Source of the DNA: Pleurodeles waltl
Lineage: Eukaryota > Chordata > Amphibia > Caudata > Salamandridae
Assembly (NCBI RefSeq): GCF_031143425.1
Contig: NC_090451.1
Location: 348,138,339-348,202,338 of the forward strand
DNA: 64,000 bases
Direction: 5' to 3'
How positions within the stretch are numbered: position 1 is the first letter of the stretch; every line of letters begins with the position of its first letter. The position numbers and the translations under genes are program-made. Below are positions 22,737 to 34,035 of this stretch, in pieces. The notes under the pieces are model-generated. The model saw only the letters and a list, made by a program, of their open reading frames with translations, was not told the DNA's origin and did not search any database.

Positions 22737-23190
22737 TTATCCACTTGAGAGACTGTGGCTTTGCACTCCCCAGGATGGAACAGTGGGCAACCCACCCACT
22801 GTATAGACTTGAGAGATTGTGGCTTTGCACTCCCCAGGATGGAACAGTGGGCAACCCACCCACTGTATAGCCTTGAGAGACTGTGGCTTTGCACTCCCCA
22901 GGATAAAGCAGTGGGCAACCCACCCACTGTATAGACTTGAGGGACTGTGGCTTTGCACTCCCCAGGATGGAAAAGTGGGCAAGCCACCCACTGTGTTGAC
23001 TTGAGAGACTGTAGCTTTGCACTCCCCAAGATGGAACAGTGGGCAAGCCACCCACTGTATAGACTTGAGAGTCTGTGGCTTTGCACTCCCCAAGATGGAA
23101 CAGTGGGCAAGCCACCCACTGTAGAGACTTGAGAGACTGTGGCTTTGCACTCCCCAGGATGTAACAGTGGGCATGTGGCCCCCTCATGGA
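22737..23190. repeat. 64-bp minisatellite (copy B)
   Basis: Seven tandem units exactly 64 bp apart: TGTGGCTTTGCAC-type words near 22755, 22819, 22883, 22947, 23011, 23075 and 23139. Each has CTTGAGAGACTGTGGCTTTG, CACTCCCCAGGATGGAACAG and GGGCAACCCACCCACTGTA. It follows the 74-bp array without a gap. Confidence 0.95.
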
Positions 23191-23820
23191 TTTGGCGTTG
23201 TGCACTCAACCGGCTGAGGTGCCCCCCCTCACCTCCCCCTGAGGTGCCTGTTTAGTTGCTGTCTGATGCCCCTGCAGTGTTCTCTCCGTCATGGTCGGGG
23301 ATCTTGTGTGGGCCTCGCCCATACCGTGTGGGCCCAGTGTTCCACTGACTTGATTGGAGCACTACCTGGACTACTATGCTTGGTATATATTTTGTTTATG
23401 GTGTATATATATATTTTTGCCTACTTGATTTTAATATATTACAATGGTTACACTCATTTTCTATTGTCTTTGCATTTTTCCGGGGGGGTTGGGAGTGTAA
23501 CTGTGATGTATTAATATGCATTAGTGTGTGTGTTGTGGTGGGTGGGGGTGGGGGTGTTGCATGTTGCATGAGTATGTCCCTGTTTTTTTCCCTCCCCCCT
23601 CCCCTGTGTCGTAGGTGCAGTACTCACTGTGGTCTTCGCCGTCGGCATTCGTGCTCCTGGTAGAGGAGCAGGAAGACTATCGCAGGTAGAATTTGGAGTT
23701 CTGGGTCCATGGTGACCTCGTTCCTCGTGGGGTGTGTAGAGGTGAGTGTTTTCCCTTCGGAATTCCTGTTTCAGCCGTGTTTTTATCCGCGGTGAATCCG
23801 CCCCAGAAAAGGTGGCGGAT
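23191..23820. other. 3' noncoding part of Harbinger B
   Basis: Contains GAGGTGCCTG and GATGCCCCTGCAGTGTTCT blocks shared with copies A and C, an AT-rich stretch with TATATATAT (23403-23412), a TG-rich stretch and a conserved block around 23620-23760 also present in A (2220-2340). No coding sequence is recognised. Confidence 0.6.
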
Positions 23821-24039
23821 TGGCCTGTCATAATAGTGTGGACGGTACATTGTCTCCTGCCTGTCTGTTGGCGATGACCGCCGCGCTGTTTGTTTGTACT
23901 GCCGTGGCGGTCAAAGTGTTAAAGTGGCTGTCTTTCTTGGCGGTTTCCGCCACAGTCGTAATAGCAAATCTTTTACCGCCGGCCTGTTGGCGGTCTTACC
24001 GCCACTTTAACACTGTCCGTCAGGGTTGTAATGACCACC
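23820..24039. repeat. Right terminal region of Harbinger B
   Basis: GGCGG/CCGCC-rich subterminal sequence (CTGCCGTGGCGGTCAAAG, TTGGCGGTTTCCGCC, GTTGGCGGTCTTACCGCC) ending in GGTTGTAATGACCACC, followed by the duplicated TAT. Confidence 0.85.
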
Positions 24040-24311
24040 TATGTGTTACTCGTAAATTTCAACGTTAATACATCTTACATATTCAAAACAAATGCTAAAT
24101 AATTATTAGTATTAATTTCAGTGTTCACAGCTGTAGCTTGACCAGCAGAGTTTTAATTGGCTCTCAATGTTTTATTTCTCTGTATGCCTTACTCGTCCTC
24201 CCTAAAACTGAGGTCACAATTTTGGGTGTTGTGCTGCATGAGAAACAAAGTAAAGCAGTCCCCTGTGCATGTTTAAGGACTAGTGTTTCAGTCACTTGTC
24301 AAATACATATA

Positions 24312-25226
24312 GGGGCATATTTATACTCCGTTTGCGCCGAATTTGCGTCGTTTTTTTCGACGCAAATTTGACGCAAAACTAACTCCATATTTATACTTTG
24401 GCGTTAGACGCGTCTAGCACCAAAGTTCATGGAGTTAGCGTCATTTTTTGGCGTGAACACCTTCCTTGAGTTAATGATATGCAAGGTAGGCGTTCCCGTC
24501 TTAAAAAATGACTCCGATGCATATGCGTCGTATTTATACTCCCGGGCAAAAATGACGCCCGGGAGTGGGCGGGTCTAAAAAACCCGCATTAGCGCCGGAT
24601 TTTAGCGCCTGGGTCAGGGCAGGCGTTAAGGGACCTGTGGGCTCAGAATGAGCCCAGAGGTGCCCTCCCCTGCCCCCAGGGACACCCCCTGCCACCCTTG
24701 CCCACCCCAGGAGGACACCCAAGGATGGAGGGACCCTCCCCAGGGACATTAAGGTAAGTTCAGGTAAGTATTTTTTTTAAAAAAAAATTGTGGCATAGGG
24801 GGGGCAGATTTGTGCCCCCCTACATGCCACTATGCCCAATGACCATGCCCAGGGGACAGAAGTCCCCTGGGCATGGCCATTGGGCAAGGGGGCATGACTC
24901 CTGTCTTTGCTAAGACAGGAGTCATTTCATTGGGGGTTGGGAGTCGTAAAAAATGGCGCAAATCGGGTTGAGGCGATTTTTTTGCCTCAGCCTGACTTGC
25001 ACCATTTGTGGACGCCCATACTCCATTTTCCCCCTACGCCGGCGCTGCCTGGTGTACATCGTTTTTTTTAACGCACACCAGACAGCGCCGGCGGCTAACG
25101 CCGGCTAACGTCATTCAATAAATACGGCGCCCGCATGGCGCTTCAGAATGGCGTTAGCCGGCGCTAATTTTTTGGGCGCAAAACTGCGTTGGCGCAGTTT
25201 TGCGTCAAAAAGTATAAATATGGCCC
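24312..25226. mobile_element. 915-bp non-autonomous element with palindromic ends
   Basis: Left end GGGGCATATTTATACTCCG, right end AAAAAGTATAAATATGGCCC, flanked by ATA on both sides (24309-24311 and 25227-25229). The interior is GC-rich with words such as GCGCCGG, TTTTGCGTC and GACGCAAA, like the 156-bp MITE, but with a central region holding further inverted repeats (GGGCATGGTCATT-like words near 24835-24890). No ORF of interest. Probably a longer relative of the 156-bp MITE. Confidence 0.8.
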
Positions 25227-26366
25227 ATAATCTTTCTTGAGTTGCTCAAACACACGCACACTCTCTCTAACTCTCTCCCTCTCTCACCTCCTCGACCTCT
25301 CCCTCTCTCAAGGTACTATTATTCACCCCTCTACCATAAGCAGGAGCATTTCATTCATCCCTGGAAGTAGATGCACAGAAGTGTTCTCTAAGCCCTCCTG
25401 GGTATCAGCATTATGAGCAGTGAAGTGGTTTAGAAGGTAATTGCTCCCTAAATCCTTTGTAACTCCACCCAAGTGTAAAGCCAAGTCTTTAATTCCTAAC
25501 TGGAAAGTGCGAGTCTTACAGCAAGGGCGTTTCCTGTTCCTTCTCCGTTGTAGTGAGCTAACGACCGGATAGGGGAAATGTGTTCATGCATAAGGGTCTG
25601 AGAATCTATAGCTTTTTGGCAACCAGAAGCGTAAATTGTGATGTAAACGGCTCTGTCTGGCCCAGTTTTATATACAAACGTTCACGGTCAGTCAGAACTC
25701 CCAAAGGAGTGCCCCTGAGGAAGTCATGAATGTTTGCTTAGCTTGATTGCTCTATTCAATTCCGGAAGGGGGTATATGTCCACCCACTTTAAAGATCACT
25801 GGTCACACTGGTTTTTATTCCACTGACCCCATTATTTTACGTATCACTTTCTTCGCACTGCATTGCATGGATCGTTGCCCACATTTGTCTGCGTGAAGTG
25901 CCTACAACGTATTGTGCACTATTAACAGTGAATAATGGTATGACACTTGAGTCGAATGAACAAATGAATCAAGTCAAACGACCTTTTCTTTTTAAAGTTA
26001 CAGTGGCATTAACTGATGTCCCTTCCTTGTTTATTTTGGCCCTTGCTCAGATATGAGTAGACTTGGTTGAACATCTCGTCGGTTCCTGTGAATTTTAAAA
26101 AGTCACAATTTAGGCATTTGTTTTTTTCTGAGACAAGCAATGACAGGCCAAAAAAAAAAACGAGTTTGGCAGGCCTAATATATAGGACAGATTAACCCGT
26201 CAGTGTTGTCAATTTGCGGAAAGTTCGTCAGCTCAAAAGCATTTTTCAGTTCTTTGCTACCTTTTGATTCTTTATTGTCTCTTTTTTAACATACGCACTT
26301 CGTGATATTCCGTGTGACGAACTTAGTACAATCTATACGTGCATTTAGCGGCACTGCAAACAAATA
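25227..26366. other. No gene recognised
   Basis: Contains a CTCTC-rich stretch (25255-25320). Nothing else is supported. Confidence 0.5.
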
Positions 26367-26519
26367 CCGTATTTATACTTTTTTTGCGCCGCATTTGCGT
26401 CGTTTTTTGACGCAAAAACGGCGCAAACTTGCAAAATGCCATTGTATTTTGTAGCTTTGCGCCGTTTTGCGTCAAAAAGCGGCGCAAATGCGGCGCTAAA
26501 AAAAGTATAAATACGGGCC
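26367..26519. mobile_element. 153-bp palindromic MITE, second copy
   Basis: Same family as 18545-18700, in the opposite orientation: the central word here reads CATTGTATTTTGTAG where the first copy reads CTACAAAATACAATG. The left tip has lost the first bases (CCGTATTTATAC) while the right tip GTATAAATACGGGCC is complete. No target duplication is visible because of the damaged left end. Confidence 0.85.
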
Positions 26520-26947
26520 TGTATTTTAAGTACAATTCATATTTTCTCTGGCACTGCTGTTAAACTGGTCTAGCAGGAATATATGAATATCATAATGTAC
26601 TGTCTATAAATATTTTAATATACATCTCCATAGAAAACACATGTAAATCGCTTTTAAATCACCATGGTCAATATGAGTAAGGGTGTATGAGTACTTTTTA
26701 CAATCAGAAATGTACTTGCCTTCCTGGCAGAAATGTCACACCAAGTTGTATGATCATAGTGCACATTACATCTTCACCGAGGTGGCAAAGGTTGAGGCAA
26801 CTTTCCAATGTCTAGAGAGAGTGACACAGGCCAATGCCAAAGGATTCTGCTGCGGAAGTCTGCGTGCGAAGCGCTCCCTTCAATACACCAGTATTCATTT
26901 AAAGGCTAAAATCAGGTTGCCAAATCCACCTTATCACTTATGAAGAC
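26520..26947. other. No gene recognised
   Basis: No supported feature. Confidence 0.5.
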
Positions 26948-27480
26948 CAGGCCAGGGGCGGCTCCTCCACAATGGCGGAGGAGCATAGCCCCACTGGCTA
27001 AGAGCCCGGTGATGAAAAATAAAACTATATTTTACTATCGTTTTATTTTTCATCTGTTGGCTTAGCCAGCAGTACAAGGAGGGGCGGAGCTGGGTCATGG
27101 GAGGTGGGAGGGAGAGTAGAGGAAGAGTGCACCTAAGTGCGCATATGTGTTTGGCCGGCCATCTCAGGCAGGCCAAACACACATGCCCACTTAGGTTTCT
27201 CCAGTTTGGCTGTGTTTAACAGCCGAGCTGGAGAAATGGCACAGACCCCAGGGCTGTGTCTGAGCGACAGTCACTGCTGCTCAGACCAATCCTGAGGCTT
27301 CTTTCATGCTAGGTTTAGAATGAAAACAGTGCCAGGATTGCTGGGGAGCCTGTGCTGGTGTCCCAGTAAATGCTGAGACACCAGAAGAGGCGTGACGAGC
27401 AAGGCAGCAGAACATGGCAGGTGGCGGCGACAAAACCGTTTCTTATTTTTATTTTGTTCTTGTTTCCCCCGTCCCCGTCG
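26948..27480. repeat. Hairpin-bearing interspersed repeat Z
   Basis: Begins GGCCAGGGGCGGCTCCTCCA and contains a strong hairpin: GATGAAAAATAAAAC (27011-27025) pairs with GTTTTATTTTTCATC (27040-27054), with flanking CTGGCTAAG/CTTAGCCAG. A fragment recurs at 49483-49570. The second half has more complementary words (GTGTTTGGCC/GGCCAAACAC). It looks like a MITE or hairpin-headed short element. The family is unnamed. Confidence 0.55.
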
Positions 27481-28621
27481 CCCCCCAACCACTTCTTTGA
27501 CATTTGCGGCCGCTGGAAGACCCTCCTCACAATTTCCAACATACCTTGGTTTATTCCTAGGTCACAGGCCATCAAAGCCTTCATTATGCCTTACCTAGGT
27601 TACACCAGTGGACTACATCTAGGGACACCTTCTCTGTCCGACAGAGACTTCCTTGCATTCAGTGCATGCCACCAGACAGTTACATCTATGTAGCTATGAG
27701 TATATCACTACTGGTCTCAAGCTCTTCAGTGTCACTCAGTGGGAAAACGCAGCTCCTTCAGGAAAATTTGCACTGCCAGCCATGATGTTTGTCTGATCTT
27801 AATGCAGCACAAACCCCACACCATCCACTCAAGAAGGTTCCTTAAATGTAGACTGGCCACACTACTGACCATCCCAGGTGCAAAAACTCCTTCAATGGTG
27901 AGATAGTTGAGGTATTGGATAACATCCAATGTTTCAAAGCCCATCCCAGCAAGAATTTATTTGAAAACTTCCACCACCTGAGTTCCATAATCTGGTAAAG
28001 ACATTACTTTGCTTTTCCACCTGACGCCTCCAGCCTTGTGATTAACTCCAACAAAGGCCACATTTATAAGCTGACATCAAAATATCCAACTGTGGAGACT
28101 AGTGGGAAATTATATGTAATGATAAGTGCTAGTTTATCTACTTGACAATATTGTGCACCACTGACATGTCTAACTGAATCACCATGCCCACGAGAACATG
28201 ACTGGAGCACACCTTTAGTCCTCACACATGATGCTTCCTATGAAGGCTGTATCTTAAATATAAATTGTACTCAATACACCTTACAAAGTTGCAAGTCAGT
28301 CATCTTATTAAACAGCAATCCAGGAATGTTCTTCCGGGCCTTGCCTGTGTGAGAGGGTTATATAAAAGATACAATTCATGAAAAAAAAGCATGACAATGA
28401 GGTGCCCTGGGTGTAATATTCTTTTCAGGATTTGTGGGAGCTGTCAAGTCTCTGAATGATATTTGAGAGGCATGATGAATTCTGAAAAATCACTTTGAGT
28501 TCAACCGCCTAAAAGTTAACTATATTACTATTTACATTGCTTTCAAATTTAATTAAATGTGGGTTTATCCCAAAATATGCCTTATCAGCAGTTCATATAA
28601 CAAAAATATTGTTTTTTATGA
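27481..28621. other. No gene recognised
   Basis: Open frames here show no recognisable domain. Confidence 0.45.
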
Positions 28622-29080
28622 TGTGGAACCGTGGGAAGTCAGAATTCGGGTTTGTTGGCGGCGGCACACTCTGCTTGGCTGAGGCAAGGCCTTATCCAGG
28701 CAGAACCTACCACTTCTGTCAAGGGTGGATGATTACAGTCACTGTATACCCTGTGCTCACCCTTGGGTAGCTTGGCACTGAAAAGTCTGGCTTATCACAG
28801 GGGCAATGTATGAAGCACAGGCACACAACAAATTCACTGCCCATCATAAAAGAGACTTCACACAAGGTGTATGTGAATAAAGTTCTATTCAACACAGATT
28901 AGTTAACACAACATGAACATCATGTATCGCTGGGCATAAATCACATTTGAAAATATCACTATCAGTACTGGGACCAACCGAGTTAAAATGACATCAGTAA
29001 TAAGTACACTTTGAGAAAAATCCAGCCCTAATGCAGTGCAAAACATTGTCAGCACAAGACGCAGCCGGACAATTATTCTA
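28622..29080 (+). mobile_element. Fragment of an LTR-like repeat
   Basis: Starts TGTGGAACCGTGGG and contains GCTCACCCTTGGGTAGCTTG, GCACTGAAAAGTCTGGCTTA and GGCAATGTATGAAG in the order seen at the 5' end of the copies at 29678 and 31190. Only the first few hundred bases are recognisable. Confidence 0.45.
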
Positions 29081-29677
29081 ATTCAATCCTGCAAGTTATA
29101 GGGTGTACACCCCAGTTCACAACGATAGTAGTAATCTGTACACGTAGATAATTATAACACTTTTAAGTAGCCTTGTGGGCAGGAGGCCGCACAGGTTAAA
29201 CCAATATCAAACGTAACACACTTTTGTCAAGCATCAACGTGTAGGGCAACAACACCGTGCAGTGTTGTGAATCACAGGCAGACACTCCCAAGCACTCACT
29301 CAGCATGATACCTGATGGTACAGATATCAGGGTGGTTTGTATGGCACGCACATTCAGCATCCTAATGCGGTGCACTGATATCCAGCAAGTCAATAGATAT
29401 TGTACTTCCAGACCACGTGGCCCAAACCCTCCTCCACCCTTCAGCCAACCTCATCTACCCTACCCGCCCACAGACTGGAGCTGAAAGAATCCTTTCCCCT
29501 CCCCAGATGGTAGGCTGATCCTGACCAGAGTCACACTTATTCAGGGTCCCGGGGAAGAAGGCAGGAGGATAGGTGACAGGCGTTTTCAGGCGACAGTCAA
29601 CAAACGGAGGTTTGGCCACCCCTCAGGAAGTTTAATTAAAGGTCGCACCACCGTGCCACCAAGCACTTGCCTAGTTC
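29081..29677. other. No gene recognised
   Basis: No supported feature. Confidence 0.45.
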
Positions 29678-32600
29678 TGTGAGTTGTCAGTGGTTTGCAC
29701 CCCGTCCAAGCAGGGGCCCTCACTCTAGTCAGGGTAAGCGTGTTACACAGCTAAGATAACCTCTGCTCACCCACTTGGTAGCTTGGCTCAAGCAGTTAGG
29801 CCTATGTCAGAGGCAATGGGTAAAGTATTTGTACACACACACACACTCACACACACTGAGTAACACAGTGAAACCACCACAGAAGTACTTCACACCAGTT
29901 TAGAAAAATAATCAATATTTATCTGCGTAAAACAAGACCAATATATCACTTTTTCAAGGATGAAATGAGTCCTAAGCTAGAGGAATCAATGATTGTACCT
30001 TTTTAGCACAAAGCACCTGGGATGTGTCAAAAACAAAGATGATGTAGGATGCAGGGGAGGTGAGGCACTGAAAAGGAAAGGGATGCATCGGTTCCTCACT
30101 GCTTATGGGACGTGATGCATCAATTCTTTCCTCACAGGAGAGGTGATGCGTCAGTTCCTTACTGGCAGGGGAGGTGATGCATCAATTATCTTCTCACAGG
30201 AAAGTCGATACATTGACTTACAGACATGCAGGCTCAGTTCCTTACTGCGGTGGGGTGTCAATGAGAAATTGATGACTCAGGGACGATATGTGAAAAATCC
30301 AGCAGCACTTTGTTGATTGAGCCGTGGAGAAACAGGCACTGTGTCGATTCTGCAGTCCCGAGACAGGTGCTGCGTTGGTTCTCCAGCCGCGGAACATGCA
30401 ATACATTGATTTGTTCTGCTTTGGCACGTCAGGTCATCGATTTTCTTCTTAAGGTCACCAGCTTACACTTCCAAGGGCCCAGGGACTGGAGTTGGCACCA
30501 CTTGGCAAGTAAGGACTCTCAGCAGAAGAGCCCACACACTGGCAGATGAAGTCTTTGATGTCCCTGAGGCCTTGGAAAGCAGGATGTAGAAAGCAAAGTA
30601 CAGTCCTTTCACTCCCAGGACAGAAGCAGCAAGCAACAGGCCAGCTCAACAAAGCAACGGGCAGAGAGGCAGTCCCTCCTACAGCATCCAACTCTTCTTC
30701 CTGGCAGAATGTCCTCAGTCCAGAAGTGTTCTAAAGTTGTGGTCTCAGAGGTCCACTACTTATACTTATTTTGCCTTTGAAGTACGCAAACTTCAAAGGA
30801 AAGTCTTTGTAGTGCACAAGACGCAGCCTTTCCTGCCCTGGCCCCAGGCACACTTGAGGGGTTTGGAGACTGCTTTGTGTGACAGGCAGTCCTATTCAGG
30901 TGCAAGGGTCAGTTCCTCCCACCACTCTAGCCCAGGAAAACCCATCAGGATATGCAGGACACACCTCAGCTCCCTTTGTGTGACTGTCTAGAGTGAATTA
31001 ATAAGCAACCCAACTGTCACCCTGACCCTGAAGTGTATTCCACAGACAGGCAGAGGCACAGAATGGTTAAGCAAAAAAATGCCCACCTTCTAAAAGTAGC
31101 ATTTTCAAACTTACAATTCAAAAATCACTTTCACCAAAAGATGTATTTTTACATTGGAAGTTCAGAGACCCCAAACTCCAAATTCCTATTGTTAGAAATG
31201 GGGTCTTTGGTTGGCAGTCAGGTTAACCCCTGTCCAAGCAAGAACCCTCACTCTAGTCAGGGTAAGTCACACACAATCCAAATGATCCTGTGCCCACCCT
31301 CTGGTAGCTTGGCACTGAGCAGTCAGGCTTAACTTAGAAGGCAATGTGTAAAGTATTTATGCAATAAATCATGCAATAACACAGTATAACACCTCAAAAA
31401 TACACCACACAGTGTTTAGAAAAATATAGAATATTTATCTGGTTAAATGCAGGTCAAAACGGTCAAGATTTGATAAATACACATTGAAATATCACTTTAG
31501 AAAATGATAAAAAGGGTCTTTAGTCTTTAAAAAGCAACAAGTGTCTCTTGCAAGCACTAAGTACCTGCTTTGCGTTCAAATTCTCCGCAAGGGACCGCAG
31601 AGGAGAAGATGCGTGGAAAACAGGGAGGTGTGCGTCGGTTTCTCCGGGTGCACACAGACGAAGCGTTGATAATTTTCCACGCAGGGAAGGCTTTGCGTTG
31701 ATTTCCAGCATGAGGTCTTGGATCCTCTTCAGGTTGCTGGGTATTCGGATGCCCCAGGGACGATGCGGTGAAATCCTGGACGTGAAGGACGAAGTTAACA
31801 GGAGCTGCGCCGATTCGGTGGGCGATGCGGGGACATTTCTGTTGTACGGCACACACTGCATCGATTCTACTCGCAGGAGGTTGGGCTGCGTTGTTCCAGC
31901 TCAGTTATGCGTCAATCCAGTGGGCGGTGTTTCAAACTTCTGGTCGCAACGCTGGTGCTGCGTCGCTCTCCTCTCGGGGAGCTGGGCTGCGTTGTTCTTG
32001 TTCTGTGTGCAGTGATTTTCTCATTGCGATGCAGGCTGTGCGTTGTTTCTGGCAGGCTGTGCATCCAATTTTCACCGCACAAGGAGTTCTTTGCAGGAGG
32101 AAATCTTTTTGGTCCTGAGACTTCAAGTACCAGGAGGCAAGCTCTATCCAAGCCCTTGGAGAGCACTTCTCAGCAGAGTCAGAAGGCAGCAAGGCAGCAG
32201 GACAACAGCAGGGCAGCAGTCCTTTGCAGAAAGGCAGTCAGGTGAGTCCTTTGCGCAGTCAGGCAGTTCCTCTTGGCAGGTTGCAGGGTCTGGTTCAGAG
32301 TTCCTTCACCAGTCGTATCTGGTCCAGAAGTGTCTGAGTTTGTAGGGTCTGAGGCCCTGTTCAAATACCCACATGTGCCTTTGAAGTGGGGTAGACTTCA
32401 AAGAGTGGCTTAGAAGTGCACAAGGTCCCCTTTCAGTTCCATCCTGTCTGCCAGGGTCCCAGGAGCAGCTTGGCAGTCCATTGTGTGAGGGCTGGCCACT
32501 GTCCTTTGACATGTAAGTGTCAGGCCCTCCACCCTACCAGCCCAGGAAGACCCATTCAGTATGCAGATGTGTGCAGGTGTGACTGAGCATCCTGTGTTTG

Positions 32601-34035
32601 GGTTTGTCTGAGTGAAATGCACAATGGAAATGTCAAATAACCTAGCCAGATGTGGATTGTAAGGCACAGAAGAATTTAAGTGCAGAGAAATGCTCACTTT
32701 CTAAAAGTGGCATTCTAATATCATACCCAACTTCACCAGTCAGCAGGATTTTGTATTACCATTCTGACCATACTAAATTTGACCTTGTTACTCCTTTCAG
32801 ATCAGAATCTACCACTCAAACGATATATGAGGTAGCCCTAATGTTAGCCTACGAAAGGAGCAGGCCTCACAGCAGTGTAAAACGAATTTAGGAGTTCTAC
32901 ACTACCAAGACATATAAACTACACAGGTACATGTCCTCCCTTTTACCTACATAGAACCCTGCCCTATGGGTTACCTAGGGCCTACCTTAGTGGTGACTTA
33001 TATGTAGAAAAAGAGGAGTTTAAGGCTTGGCAAGTACTTCTAAATGCCAAGTCGAAGTGTCAGTGAAACTGCACACACAGGACTTGCAATGGCAGGCCTG
33101 AGGCATGGTTAAGAGGCTACTTTTGTGGGTGGCACAATCAGTGCTGCAGGCCCACTAGTAACATTTAATCTACAGACCCTGGGCACATGTATTGCACTTT
33201 ACTGGGGACTTACAAGTAGATTAAATAAGTCAACTGGGTATGAACCAATGTCACTAGGTTTTAAGGGAGAGAGCATATGCACTTTAGCACTGGTTAGCAG
33301 TGGTAAAGTGTGCAGAGTCCTAAAACCAGCAAAAACAATGTCCAAAAAGTGGAGGGAGGCAGGCAAAAAGTTAGGGGTGACCACCCTAAGGCGGCAGGTC
33401 TAACACCTTTCTGCTCCCAATGGGAAATTACACTCAAAAGATATTTCAAGTCAATCCCATGTTACCCTATGGAAGAGCTAGTCCTTGCAATAGTGAAAAA
33501 CGAATTTAGCAGTATTTCACTGTCAAGACATGGAAAACACACCAGTGAATGTCCTACTTTTTAAATGCACTGAACCCTGCGCATGGGGCTGCCTTGGGCC
33601 TACCTTAGGGGTGACTTACTGGTAGTAAAAGGGAAGGTTTGGGTCTGGCAAGTGGGTGCACTTGCCAGGTTGAAATGGCAGTTTAAAACTGCACACATAC
33701 ACTGCAGTGGCAGGGCTGAGACATGTTTACAATGCTAATCATGTTGGTGGCACAGTTGGTGCTGCAGGCCCACTAGTCACATTTGGTTTAGAAGCCCTGT
33801 GCACACACCATGGACTGTAATAGGGACTTACTAGTAAATCAAGTATGCCAATCATGGATAAATCAATCACCAATACCATTTAGATAGAAAGGAATTGCAC
33901 TTCAGCACTGGTCAGCAGCGGTAAAGTGCCCAGAGTCCTAAAGCCAGCAAAAACGAGATTCAGCACAGGACCAAAAACTGGAGGCCAGAACCAAAAAGAC
34001 AGGGGAAACCATGCCAAGAGCTGACAGATCTAACA
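29678..34035 (+). mobile_element. LTR-like repeat, interrupted by a second copy
   Basis: Starts TGTGAGTTGTCAGTGG and ends GATCTAACA at 34035. The part before 31190 and the part after 33405 join to one ~2.1-kb repeat; the middle is the nested copy. It includes CCACTTGGTAGCTTGGCTCA, an ACACAC run (29831-29855) and several GATGCATC-rich short units (30040-30240). Flanking bases do not match, so its own target duplication is lost. No gene. Confidence 0.65.
31190..33405 (+). mobile_element. Nested LTR-like repeat, 2.2 kb
   Basis: TGTTAGAAATGGGG at the start and GCAGGTCTAACA at the end, inserted in the related repeat 29678-34035. Five bases on each side, CCTAT (31185-31189) and CCTTT (33406-33410), match at four of five positions. 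The TG..CA ends, 5-bp duplication and absence of coding sequence fit a solo LTR. The 3' third holds the family marks CTACCTTAGTGGTGACTT, CTGCAGGCCCACTAGTAAC and CTTTACTGGGGACTTAC. Confidence 0.75.

Larger units (their letters stand above)
14977..24039 (+). mobile_element. PIF/Harbinger copy B, complete 9.06 kb
   Basis: A full-length three-gene Harbinger element. The left tip GACCCTCATTATGAC and the reverse-complemented right tip GGTGGTCATTACAAC are imperfect inverted repeats, continuing into GC-rich GGCGG/CCGCC subterminal sequence. The flanks carry a 3-bp duplication TAT (14974-14976 and 24040-24042). Inside are gene 1 (plus), gene 2 transposase (minus), gene 3 (plus), two minisatellites and a 3' noncoding region. 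All three genes are broken, so this copy cannot supply its own proteins. A 156-bp MITE has inserted in the transposase. The size is well above the usual 3-6 kb of vertebrate Harbingers, because of the extra gene and the tandem repeats. Confidence 0.9.

Noticed and set aside
22313..23190. CRISPR-like array
   Set aside because: Units are directly adjacent tandem copies without unique spacers, in a eukaryotic transposon.
22604..23209. Overlapping minus-strand frames of 150-200 codons
   Set aside because: They run through the 64- and 74-bp minisatellites in several frames at once, so openness reflects periodicity. The same holds for 63244-63990 and 1233-1821.
25255..25320. CT-rich stretch as a promoter element
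   Set aside because: It is a simple low-complexity run with no gene next to it.
27304..27944. Possible retrotransposon or host exon
   Set aside because: I could not find a reverse transcriptase, endonuclease or other domain in the frames.
31520..32345. Cluster of open frames on both strands
   Set aside because: This GC-richer part of the nested LTR-like repeat has few stops by composition. No frame is shared with the copy at 45370.
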